From JBBQDK01 sp038319625 (GTDB lineage Bacteria; Pseudomonadota; Gammaproteobacteria; JBBQDK01): a DNA stretch of 43,233 bases. The DNA lies in NCBI GenBank assembly GCA_038319625.1, contig JBBQDK010000005.1, forward strand, positions 1 to 43,233, read 5' to 3'. Every line of letters begins with the position of its first letter. The first letter of the stretch is position 1. A model generated the notes under the pieces. The model did no database searches. It was not told where the DNA came from and was given only the letters and a program-made list of their open reading frames with translations. Positions 8,010-17,000 of the stretch are shown piece after piece. Position numbers and translations under genes: made by a program.

Positions 8010-11000
8010 TGAGTGAACATCAAACCGGGCCTGACACAATGACTGTCGGGCCGGTCATGCAGGAACTTGAAGCGTTCGTGGTCACCAAGGCCTGTCGGCA
8101 TGGTGATATGGCATTCTTCAGCTTCGACGGGCCGATCGGTGACTCGTTGGCCCGCTATGGTGAATGGGCAGGAAAGGAAGTCGATTTCCTGTGTTCGCTG
8201 GTATCAGCCGGAGGCACTGTCATCGATGGTGGTGCCAACATCGGTACACACACTGTGGCTTTGGCACGGCATGTGGGTCCGTCAGGTAGTGTAATCGCCA
8301 TCGAACCGCAACCCCAGGTGTTCGAACTGCTGAATCGCAATATCAGAAGCAATGGGCTGACAGCGGCCAAGGCAGTCCATGCCGCGCTGGCCATGACCGC
8401 CGGCAGTGTGGAAATTCCGCTGCTCGACGCAGCGGCACGCAGCAACGTTGGCGCCTTTTCATTGTTGCAGCCAATAGATACGCAGATACCGAAGCAGCAT
8501 TACCCGGTACCTGTCATCACGCTGGACAGTCTCGGGCTGTCGAATGTCGATCTGATCAAACTCGATGTCGAGTCTATGGAACTTGACACCCTGCGCGGTG
8601 CGTGTGAAACATTGCGCCGTTGTCGGCCAATATTGTATTTGGAATGTAACCATCTCGAACTCGGATGGGATCTGGTGAGCTTTCTGCGTGAGGAAGGTTA
8701 TCGAGCCTGGTTCTGCCGCTTCCCGGCCTTCAATACCGAGAATTACGCTGCCGAACAGGACAATATTTTCGGTGTAGCCGAGGAGAGCTCGCTGCTATTC
8801 GTGCCCAACGAAAGCGCCGCGCCGAATCTGCAGTCCGCACCGCACAGTCACCCGATAACTACGCTCGACGAGCTTGTCGACGCATTGCTTAAGACGCTCC
8901 GTTATCACGATCCCGTGCCTGATTCCGATCACAATGACGCACTCGATCCGGAGCTGGCGCGCTATCAGTGCGGATTAGACCACGAGCACACTGCCCGTGT
9001 CCTGGCACGGACGGTACTCGCCGACAGCCGACCTCAGGCGCCGTTGACACCTTGCGCATCGACCTACGATATCCTGATTCCCATTTATAACGCCTATGAG
9101 CATGTCGAGCGCTGTGTAGAGAGCGTGCTACAGCATACCGATCCGGCTCACGGCGTGATCCTTCTCGATGATGCTAGTACCGATGTGCGAATCCTGCTGC
9201 TACTGCACGGGTTTGCCGCGCGTGATGCCCGTGTCAGGGTAGTGGAAGCGACATACAATCTTGGCTTTGTCGGCAATATGAACCGTGGATTCAGCTTGTC
9301 ACTGCGCGACGTCGTAATTCTGAATTCGGATACTGAAGTGACACCCGGTTGGTTGGAACGTCTGGATCGCTGCCGCTTGAGCCGTTCCGATATAGGGATT
9401 GTTTCACCGTTGTCGAACAATGCCACGATTCTGTCAGTGCCGCGCTTCAATGCTGCCAACAGGCTGCCTGCTGGCATGGATGCGGTACAGTTCGCGAAGC
9501 TGGTCGACCGGGTCTCGCCGCGCAGTTACCCCTTGCTGCCGACGGCGGTCGGTTTCTGCATGCTTATCACCCGCGCCACGCTCAACCGGATCGGTGTGTT
9601 CGATACTGCATTCGGCCTGGGTTACGGCGAGGAGAGCGATCTGTGCATGCGCGCACGTCGGGCCGGCATCGAAACGGTGTGCTGCGACGATGCCTATGTC
9701 CACCACTATGGTGAGGCATCCTTCAATTCCGTAAAGCAGATCGGTGAGCGGCGCCTGAAAAACGCCAATACACTCGCGCAACGCTGGCCTTACTATCATT
9801 CGATGGTCGAGCAATTCTGCGCGGCCAATCCCTTGCGACTGGTACAAGAACGTATTCAGACGGCGTTGCGAGCACTCAACCCGGATGGCCGGATTCATGT
9901 TTTGCAGGTGATGCACAGCTTCGATATGCCCGGTGGCACCGAATTGCATACGCGGCAGATTATCGATCGCGTCGCATCCGATGTACGTACCACGGTGCTA
10001 TATCCGAAGCTGATTACTGCCGGCTGGACCGATATCGAGGAATGCTCAGCCGATGATGATCTGCGTGTATTGGGCTATCGCAAACAGAATGTGCCCGGTA
10101 CGGAACGTTTCATTGGCAACGCCGGTGGTCTGCAAAACGAACTGGCCGAGCTCAGTTTTGCGCGGCTGATCGCGGGTGGTGATTATGATACTGTGCATTT
10201 TCAGCACCTCGCTCATTGGGATACTCTGCGACTGCCCTTGATCGCCAAGGCGTTGGGTCTACGCGTGGTGATTTCTCTGCATGACTATTATCTGCTATGC
10301 CCAGAATACAACCTCATCACACCGGAATACCGTCGCTGTGGCAAGGCCCGCGCCGAGGCGGCTGATGCGGAGTGTTTGCGTTGTCTGAGCGTGAAATACA
10401 CGCATCACGGTGAGGGATTCGGGATCGATCTTGCCGCGTATGCCGATGAACGCCATGCGCTGCTGCGACGCGTGTTGGAAACAGCTGATGAACTGGTTGC
10501 GCCGACGGCATTCGTACAACAGCAGTTCGAGCGCGCTTTCGGCGTAGAAACCGCCGGCAGGATCCGGGTGATCGGCCATGGTGTCGAGATCAGCCGCCGC
10601 AGTCCGCGTCCCACACCGATCGCCAAGTTGCGCGTGGGATTTCTCGGCAATTTGACCGATCGCAAGGGCGGTTATGTGCTGCTGGATGTGGCGCGTCGCC
10701 TGCGCACAGAGGCAGTGCGTTTTGAGGTATTCGGCGGCATTACCAGAGAATTGCAGACGCATGCGGAAAGCGCCGGTTTGGTATTGCATGGTAATTACAC
10801 ACGTGGTGAGCTGCCCGGTCTACTTCAAAAAGTCGATTTGATTGTCATCGCCTCGGTATGGGATGAAACCTTTTGTCTGACCGTAAGCGAGGCACAGGCG
10901 ATGGGTGTACCGGTGCTGGCGGTACAGGCGGGTGGTATCGCCGAGCGTGTCAGCGACGGTAGCACGGGATGGCTGGTGCCACCGGGTGATGCCAAGGCAC

Positions 11001-13939
11001 TGGCGGACAAGTTGCTGGAACTTGCCGCTGATCGAACTGCCATCACTGCGGTGGCGCACGATCTCGAAACCTTGCGCATCAAGACCATCGATGCGAATGC
11101 GCAGGACTACCGCGCCATGTACCACAATCTGCGAGCCCGTAAGAGTGCGGATACTCCAATCAATACAACTAACGGGAGTGCTCCTGAACTGACATCGCCC
11201 AGCGTGGTGACTGATGACTACCTGTCCTGGGTGGGTCAGCATGCAACCACTCCGGCACGGCAACGCCGCTTGCAGGCGCAGATGGAAAACTGGGATAGCT
11301 TTCCCTCGGTGCACCTGCTCACGCTTTGCGCGCCGGATAGTTTGCCGCGATTAGCGCAGACTCTGGACAGTCTGGCCGGGCAACTGTACCGCGGCTGGGG
11401 ACTGACCGTCGTGGGCAACGGACCCTGTCCGGACGATAGACTGACCGGGTTCGATAATATCGAATGGTATGACGGAGGCAAGGACCCGCTGGCAGCGGTC
11501 AATCGCGCCGTTGCGGATACCGGTGCCGATTGGGTGGCGGTACTGGGGTGCGGTGACAGGTTGGCGGATACGGCACTGGTACTGGCGCTCGACGAGGCTG
11601 GTCAGCATCCCGACTGGCAGATGCTGTATAGCGACGAAGATCGCATGGGAACCGATGGCCGGCGCAGCGATGCGGACTTCAAACCGGATTTCAATGCCGA
11701 TCTGCTGCGTGCAGATCCGTATCTCGGCGGCTTTTGCCTGTACCGGCGCGAAGCCTGGTCGCACGTTGCAGGTATTGCCGTAGCGGTCGGCGCCCATAAT
11801 CACGACTTGGCCTTCAAGCTGCTCGAGACCTATGGCGAAAGCGCCATCGGACATGTGTCGCAGGTACTGTGTCACCGTGCTCCGGATGCGCCGCTGGCGG
11901 CGGATTTGTCGCCGATTTGTGCACAGGTACTGCAGGCACACTTGCAACGCATCGGCGTGACGGCAAATATCGAGGGCGGTTTCGTTCCGGGCAGTTTCTT
12001 CATCGACTATTACCATGCGCACTCGCCACGGGTGTCCATTATCATCCCGACCCGAGACCGTCTGGATCTGTTGCAGCCCTGTCTCGAGACGCTGCTGAAA
12101 ACTACAGACTATTCAAACTATGAAGTGATCGTGGTCGATAATGACAGCTGCGAGTCGGCGACCCTGGCCTATTTGAATGCGCTCCCGGCGGCGAACAGTC
12201 GCATACGCGTGATCCGACATCCGGGTGATTTCAATTTCTCCGCCATCAACAATGCCGCGGCACATGTTGCCGACGGTGATTATCTGCTGCTGCTTAACAA
12301 CGATACTCTGGTGCTGCAACCGAACTGGCTGACGCGTATGTTGGCGCATGCCCAGCGTGACGAGGTCGGCATCGTCGGCGCGCGACTGATTTTCCTCGAC
12401 CAGCGCCTGCAACATGCCGGCATGGTGCTTGGCATGGGTCCTCTTGGCATAGCGGATCACTGCTATTACGGTATGTCGATGCAGGCAGTGGATCTACCGC
12501 GGCGCGCTCAGCTGGTACAGAACCTGTCCGCCGTTTCCGGTGCCTGCCTGTTGATACGCAAATCCTTGTACCACGAGCTCGGCGGTTTGGATGAGACCAT
12601 GTTGCCAACCCTGTTCAATGATGTGGATCTGTGTCTGCGGGTCGCCGATCGAGGCCTCAAGCTTGTCTGGACACCCTTTGCAACCCTTGTCCACCATGGT
12701 GGATCGAGCGTGCAGACGCAAGCGATCGGTTCCGAACGAGTGGAACAGGCCCGCCGGCAGCTTGACTGCCTGCGGCAACGCTGGGGCGCCCGTCTGGGGT
12801 GGGACCCGGCCTATAACCGCCATCTGTCACTGGTTCGACTCGATGCCGTTGTGGAAACGGAGCTGCAGACACCATGGGTTATCCACGATTCAATGTCGCG
12901 GCTGCGCGGCCTGGGATTCGGTTCCTATGGTTCGTGGCAGTTCCGAGTCAATCTGCCGCTGCAGGCAATGCACGCAGACGGTTGTGCGGAAGCGGCGGCG
13001 CTTGCACATCGTGATATCGGCGCGCGTCTGCCGACACTGGCGGAGCTATCGCGTGATCGCACCGACGTTCTGCTGATGCATAACACAGTTCATGATGTGC
13101 ATATCGCCGCGCTGAAGGATTTCCGTCGGCATGGCAAGTCACTGCTTGTGTTCGGTCAGGACGATCTGATGTACGCCCTGCCACCGAAAAATCCGTTTCA
13201 TAAAACCGTATTCAAGGACATCAAGAAGCGTCTGCGTACCTGTCTATCGCTGTGTGACCGGCTGGTAGTAACCACCGATGCCCTCGCGAATGGCTACCGC
13301 GACATGATCGATGACATCCGCGTGGTACCCAATTACCTGCCGCGTTCGCTTTGGGGTGATGTGCATACACGCTTCGGACAAGGTCGGCGTCCCCGCGTCG
13401 GCTGGGCCGGCGCCTTGCAGCACGCGGGCGATCTTGAAGTTCTCTTTGATGTCATACGTACGCTCGCCGATGAGGTGGAGTGGGTGTTCATGGGCATGTG
13501 TCCCGAGCCGGTGCGCATGTATATGGAAAAGATTTACCCGGCCGTGACGTTTGCGGACTATCCGGCCAGTCTGGCTGCACTGGATCTGGATCTGGCACTG
13601 GCACCGCTGGAGCTCAACCGCTTCAACGAGGCCAAGAGCAATCTGCGTGTTTTGGAATACGGCGCGTTGGGTCTGCCGGTGATTACGACGGATATCGAGC
13701 CCTATCGATCTGCACCGGTACGGCGCGTCGCCAACAAATCGGATGCCTGGATCGATGCCATCCGCGAGTACATCAATGACCCGGTTGCGGCACAGGCGGA
13801 AGGCGCACGTCTGCGTGACTGGGTGATGTCCGGTTGGATGCTGGAAGATCATCTGGATGTCTGGTTGGCGGCATTGGGCTGTGGTATGGACATGAGCGGC
13901 GCCGTACGCGACGGACAAGCACAACGTGCCAGCGGCTGA
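8009..13939 (+). CDS. Giant FkbM methyltransferase / multi-glycosyltransferase protein (1976 aa)
   Basis: Six modules can be read in order. They are an FkbM-type SAM methyltransferase (65-265, VIDGGANIGTHTVALARH); a GT2 transferase (352-600, ILIPIYNAYEHVERCVESVL with a SDT at 440-442); a GT4-like transferase (630-1045, MHSFDMPGGTELHTRQ and the EAQAMGVPVLA loop); an O-antigen-type GT2 domain (1095-1325, YSDEDRM then FKPDFNADLL); another GT2 (1340-1600, VSIIIPTRDRLDLLQPCLE, NNDT near 1430); and a GT4-like tail (1620-1960, RPRVGWAGALQHAGDLEVLF). It resembles RfbC-type proteins and the large transferases of flagellin glycosylation islands. It probably builds and methylates a glycan on flagellin in the cytoplasm before export. 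The third GT2-like domain has GCGD where DxDD is usual, so it may not be catalytic. ATG 8009 overlaps the previous stop. The acceptor and sugars are unknown. Confidence 0.88.
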   Translation: MSEHQTGPDTMTVGPVMQELEAFVVTKACRHGDMAFFSFDGPIGDSLARYGEWAGKEVDFLCSLVSAGGTVIDGGANIGTHTVALARHVGPSGSVIAIEPQPQVFELLNRNIRSNGLTAAKAVHAALAMTAGSVEIPLLDAAARSNVGAFSLLQPIDTQIPKQHYPVPVITLDSLGLSNVDLIKLDVESMELDTLRGACETLRRCRPILYLECNHLELGWDLVSFLREEGYRAWFCRFPAFNTENYAAEQDNIFGVAEESSLLFVPNESAAPNLQSAPHSHPITTLDELVDALLKTLRYHDPVPDSDHNDALDPELARYQCGLDHEHTARVLARTVLADSRPQAPLTPCASTYDILIPIYNAYEHVERCVESVLQHTDPAHGVILLDDASTDVRILLLLHGFAARDARVRVVEATYNLGFVGNMNRGFSLSLRDVVILNSDTEVTPGWLERLDRCRLSRSDIGIVSPLSNNATILSVPRFNAANRLPAGMDAVQFAKLVDRVSPRSYPLLPTAVGFCMLITRATLNRIGVFDTAFGLGYGEESDLCMRARRAGIETVCCDDAYVHHYGEASFNSVKQIGERRLKNANTLAQRWPYYHSMVEQFCAANPLRLVQERIQTALRALNPDGRIHVLQVMHSFDMPGGTELHTRQIIDRVASDVRTTVLYPKLITAGWTDIEECSADDDLRVLGYRKQNVPGTERFIGNAGGLQNELAELSFARLIAGGDYDTVHFQHLAHWDTLRLPLIAKALGLRVVISLHDYYLLCPEYNLITPEYRRCGKARAEAADAECLRCLSVKYTHHGEGFGIDLAAYADERHALLRRVLETADELVAPTAFVQQQFERAFGVETAGRIRVIGHGVEISRRSPRPTPIAKLRVGFLGNLTDRKGGYVLLDVARRLRTEAVRFEVFGGITRELQTHAESAGLVLHGNYTRGELPGLLQKVDLIVIASVWDETFCLTVSEAQAMGVPVLAVQAGGIAERVSDGSTGWLVPPGDAKALADKLLELAADRTAITAVAHDLETLRIKTIDANAQDYRAMYHNLRARKSADTPINTTNGSAPELTSPSVVTDDYLSWVGQHATTPARQRRLQAQMENWDSFPSVHLLTLCAPDSLPRLAQTLDSLAGQLYRGWGLTVVGNGPCPDDRLTGFDNIEWYDGGKDPLAAVNRAVADTGADWVAVLGCGDRLADTALVLALDEAGQHPDWQMLYSDEDRMGTDGRRSDADFKPDFNADLLRADPYLGGFCLYRREAWSHVAGIAVAVGAHNHDLAFKLLETYGESAIGHVSQVLCHRAPDAPLAADLSPICAQVLQAHLQRIGVTANIEGGFVPGSFFIDYYHAHSPRVSIIIPTRDRLDLLQPCLETLLKTTDYSNYEVIVVDNDSCESATLAYLNALPAANSRIRVIRHPGDFNFSAINNAAAHVADGDYLLLLNNDTLVLQPNWLTRMLAHAQRDEVGIVGARLIFLDQRLQHAGMVLGMGPLGIADHCYYGMSMQAVDLPRRAQLVQNLSAVSGACLLIRKSLYHELGGLDETMLPTLFNDVDLCLRVADRGLKLVWTPFATLVHHGGSSVQTQAIGSERVEQARRQLDCLRQRWGARLGWDPAYNRHLSLVRLDAVVETELQTPWVIHDSMSRLRGLGFGSYGSWQFRVNLPLQAMHADGCAEAAALAHRDIGARLPTLAELSRDRTDVLLMHNTVHDVHIAALKDFRRHGKSLLVFGQDDLMYALPPKNPFHKTVFKDIKKRLRTCLSLCDRLVVTTDALANGYRDMIDDIRVVPNYLPRSLWGDVHTRFGQGRRPRVGWAGALQHAGDLEVLFDVIRTLADEVEWVFMGMCPEPVRMYMEKIYPAVTFADYPASLAALDLDLALAPLELNRFNEAKSNLRVLEYGALGLPVITTDIEPYRSAPVRRVANKSDAWIDAIREYINDPVAAQAEGARLRDWVMSGWMLEDHLDVWLAALGCGMDMSGAVRDGQAQRASG

Positions 13940-14017
13940 CTGACGGGCATGGCTGGTAAATCCTGCGTCATTCTGTTCGAGGTGGCGCAATGAATGAATG
14001 AGTTTGAGGAGACAGGT

Positions 14018-17000
14018 ATGAATGCGGAATTGTTTTCCCTGGATGACCGGTTGAATTCGCACCAGATCTATCGTGGCGAGTCCTTATCATCCCTGGCAGC
14101 TCAGCGCCTGCAGTTAGCGGTCTATCGTCTGGATGAGATACACACGGGCGACGAGTCCGGCCGTTACGTGGATGTCGTGCTGCATATTCCCGAGACCGAC
14201 AAGCTCATTTTTGCCATCGGCCTGCCATTGCGTGAAGTGGATGGCCGATTTGCAGGTGTGACATGGCCGCAACTGTTTGCAACGCTGGGGCATGATCTGC
14301 TGGCGCGCCTCACTGGCGAGATTATTGATGGCCTGAATGGCAAGCCCTGGAAGTTGCATGAGTTGCGTGTCATGTTGCCGTTGTTGCAGACCTTTGGCGC
14401 AGAGTATCAGGACCTTGTCGATGAACGCTGCTGTCCTGGCCTGGAACTGTATTGGAATCTGACCCGCCACATGAAACGCTACGGCTTCGTTGCAGAGCAG
14501 GTGTGCGAGGGCAGGGTGCTGGATGTGGCGGTAGGGGCCGGATACGGCGCCAGCATGGTGTTGGGCGCGAATCCGGGCATCATCAGTTATACCGGGGCCG
14601 ACTACGACGCCATCGCCATCAAGCTGGCACGCAAGACCAATTTGGATCCACGCGCGCAGTTTCATCAGGGTGATTTCGCGGAACTGCCGGGCGGATTCGA
14701 TTGGATCGTTTCACTTGAGACGATCGAGCATGTGCCCGATCCGGACCTGTTTCTGGCAGGGCTGGTCAGCAAGCTTGCCCCGAACGGCCGGATGCTCATC
14801 TCCTTGCCGACCGAGCGCTGGGACGGTTCGCATCTGAACCCGCATCATTGGAGTAACTGGAATCTCGCACGTATCAGGGCACTGGTGGAGCCGTATTTTG
14901 ACGATGTGCGTTGCTACTGCGACGACCGGCCGACATTCGCGGAATCGCCGTTCAATATTACCAACATCCAGCCTTATGAGGACGGCTCGGATACCAGCCG
15001 TCATTCTGGATACAGCGTGGTGCTGGGCGCGCCCAAGGCGGTCCATACGCGCCGGCCACGGCTGATTGTAAGGCGGCGCTATGCCCGTGGTGATGTGCTG
15101 CAGGCCACGCCCATCGTAAGAGAATTGAGGCACCGTTACCCGGCGCATCGCCTGGCCGTCTGGACCGATGTCAACGAGGTATTCGCGGACAATCCGCATG
15201 TCGATCTGCTGATCAGCGCTCGCTCCGGATTCCAGCCGGCTGCGGATGATCTGCTCATCAATCTCGATGAGGCCTATGAGCGCAATCCCAAAGTGCATAT
15301 GCTCGAAGCCTATGCGCAAGCGGCCGCCGTTGAGTTGGCCAATCCCGGGCTTGAACTATTCCTGGCGACCCTGGATTACCGTATCGCCGCTGCGTATCTG
15401 CAGCCGTTAATGGCTGCACCGGCCATCGAGCGGTTGGTGGCGGTGCATCTGGGCGCGACGCCGGACCGGAGCTGGCCGCAGATGCATTGGGATACCCTGC
15501 TGACGATGCTGTTGGCCGATCCGGCCGTCGGTGTCGTTGCGGTAGGTGCGGGGAGCGATTTCAGTCCCGCACCGAATGCGCGCATCGTCAACCTTGTCAA
15601 TAAACTTGATTTCCGCAGTACTGCCGCCGCACTGGCGATTGCCGACCTGGTGATCGGTCCTGACTCGGTAATACTGCATGTGGCCGCTGCCGTAAGTACC
15701 GCCGCTGTCGGATTGTACGGTATGGCCGATCCGGACAAGCGCATTCCGATCGGCGCACAGCAGATCGGACTGCAATCACCCGTGGATTGTGCCGGTTGTC
15801 TGCATGAACTGCCCGCGCCCAATACCAATCCACGCTGCAAATTCGGTACGGCGTTCTGCTACGAGGCGATCACACCGGATCGCGTTTATCAGGCAGCGAC
15901 TCGCTTGCTGGAAGATCAGCAGGCGATGGCCTGGCGTCTGCGCGCACGGCTGGGTGGGGCGGTGCCAGGCGAACAGACGTCACAGCTTGCACCACAGCCT
16001 CAGAATGTCTCGCACGTCGCAGCACCTGCCAAGGTGTCACAATCCGTGTCGGCAACTGCTGCCACGCTTGATGCTGGCACATACGCAGCCTGGCTCGGCA
16101 AACACGCCCTGCGCGAGGTCGGTGCGCAACTGCATGCAGAGCGCATGATGACTCAGTGGCAGATGCATCCGACAATTCATCTCATCGTGAAGGCCCGTCA
16201 GGGCGCGGAGCGCCTCCTTGCGCAGACCATGGATTCAATTTCACGGCAGCTCTACAACAACTGGACAGTGTCAATCGTAGCGGATTTTGTACATCCTGAA
16301 AGTATCGTGCCCAACGAGGTATTGCACTGGTATAGCGTGGAACAGGGCGCACCACTGGCGCTGGCCTTGAATCAGGCGCTGGCGGAGGTGCCTGCCGACT
16401 GGGTCGGGCTGATGGATGCCGGCGATACGCTGGAGCCACAGCTGATGCTGGTGTGTATCGACACCATGCACGGTGAGCCCGGTTGGTATTTCATTTATAC
16501 AGACGAGGATGTCATCGATGCCAACGGGGTGCTCGGTGAGCCGCGTTTCAAACCCGATTTCAATCTTGATATGCTGCGTTCCACACCCTATGTGGGTCAT
16601 TTTTGTCTGGTGCAGCGCGAAGTGCTGTTGAGTCTGGGCGGCTATGCCGACGCAGACGGTGCGGAGAACTATGATGCCGCGTTGCAGGTACTCGATCAGA
16701 TGCGTGAGAACAGCATCGGTCATATAGCCTCGGTGCTTTACCATCGTCATTCGGCCAACGAGCAGAGTAGCGATACGGCCAGGCAGGAGGCGTTCGGTAA
16801 AGCGGCGGTGATGCGGCATCTGGCCCGCAAAGGTATCGATGCGCAGATTGCCGATGGACTGCTGCCCGGGACCTGCCGCGTACTGTACAAGCATGCAGTG
16901 CAGCCACTGGTATCGATCATCATTCCCAACAAGGACCGCCTGGACTTGTTGCGTCCGTGTGTCGAGAGCCTGTTCGAAAAAACCGCCTATGACAATTTCG

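Noticed and set aside
13244..14062. 272-codon minus-strand open frame across the junction of the two giant genes
   Set aside because: It is antisense to conserved glycosyltransferase sequence and to the ribosome site of the second gene, with no domain of its own.
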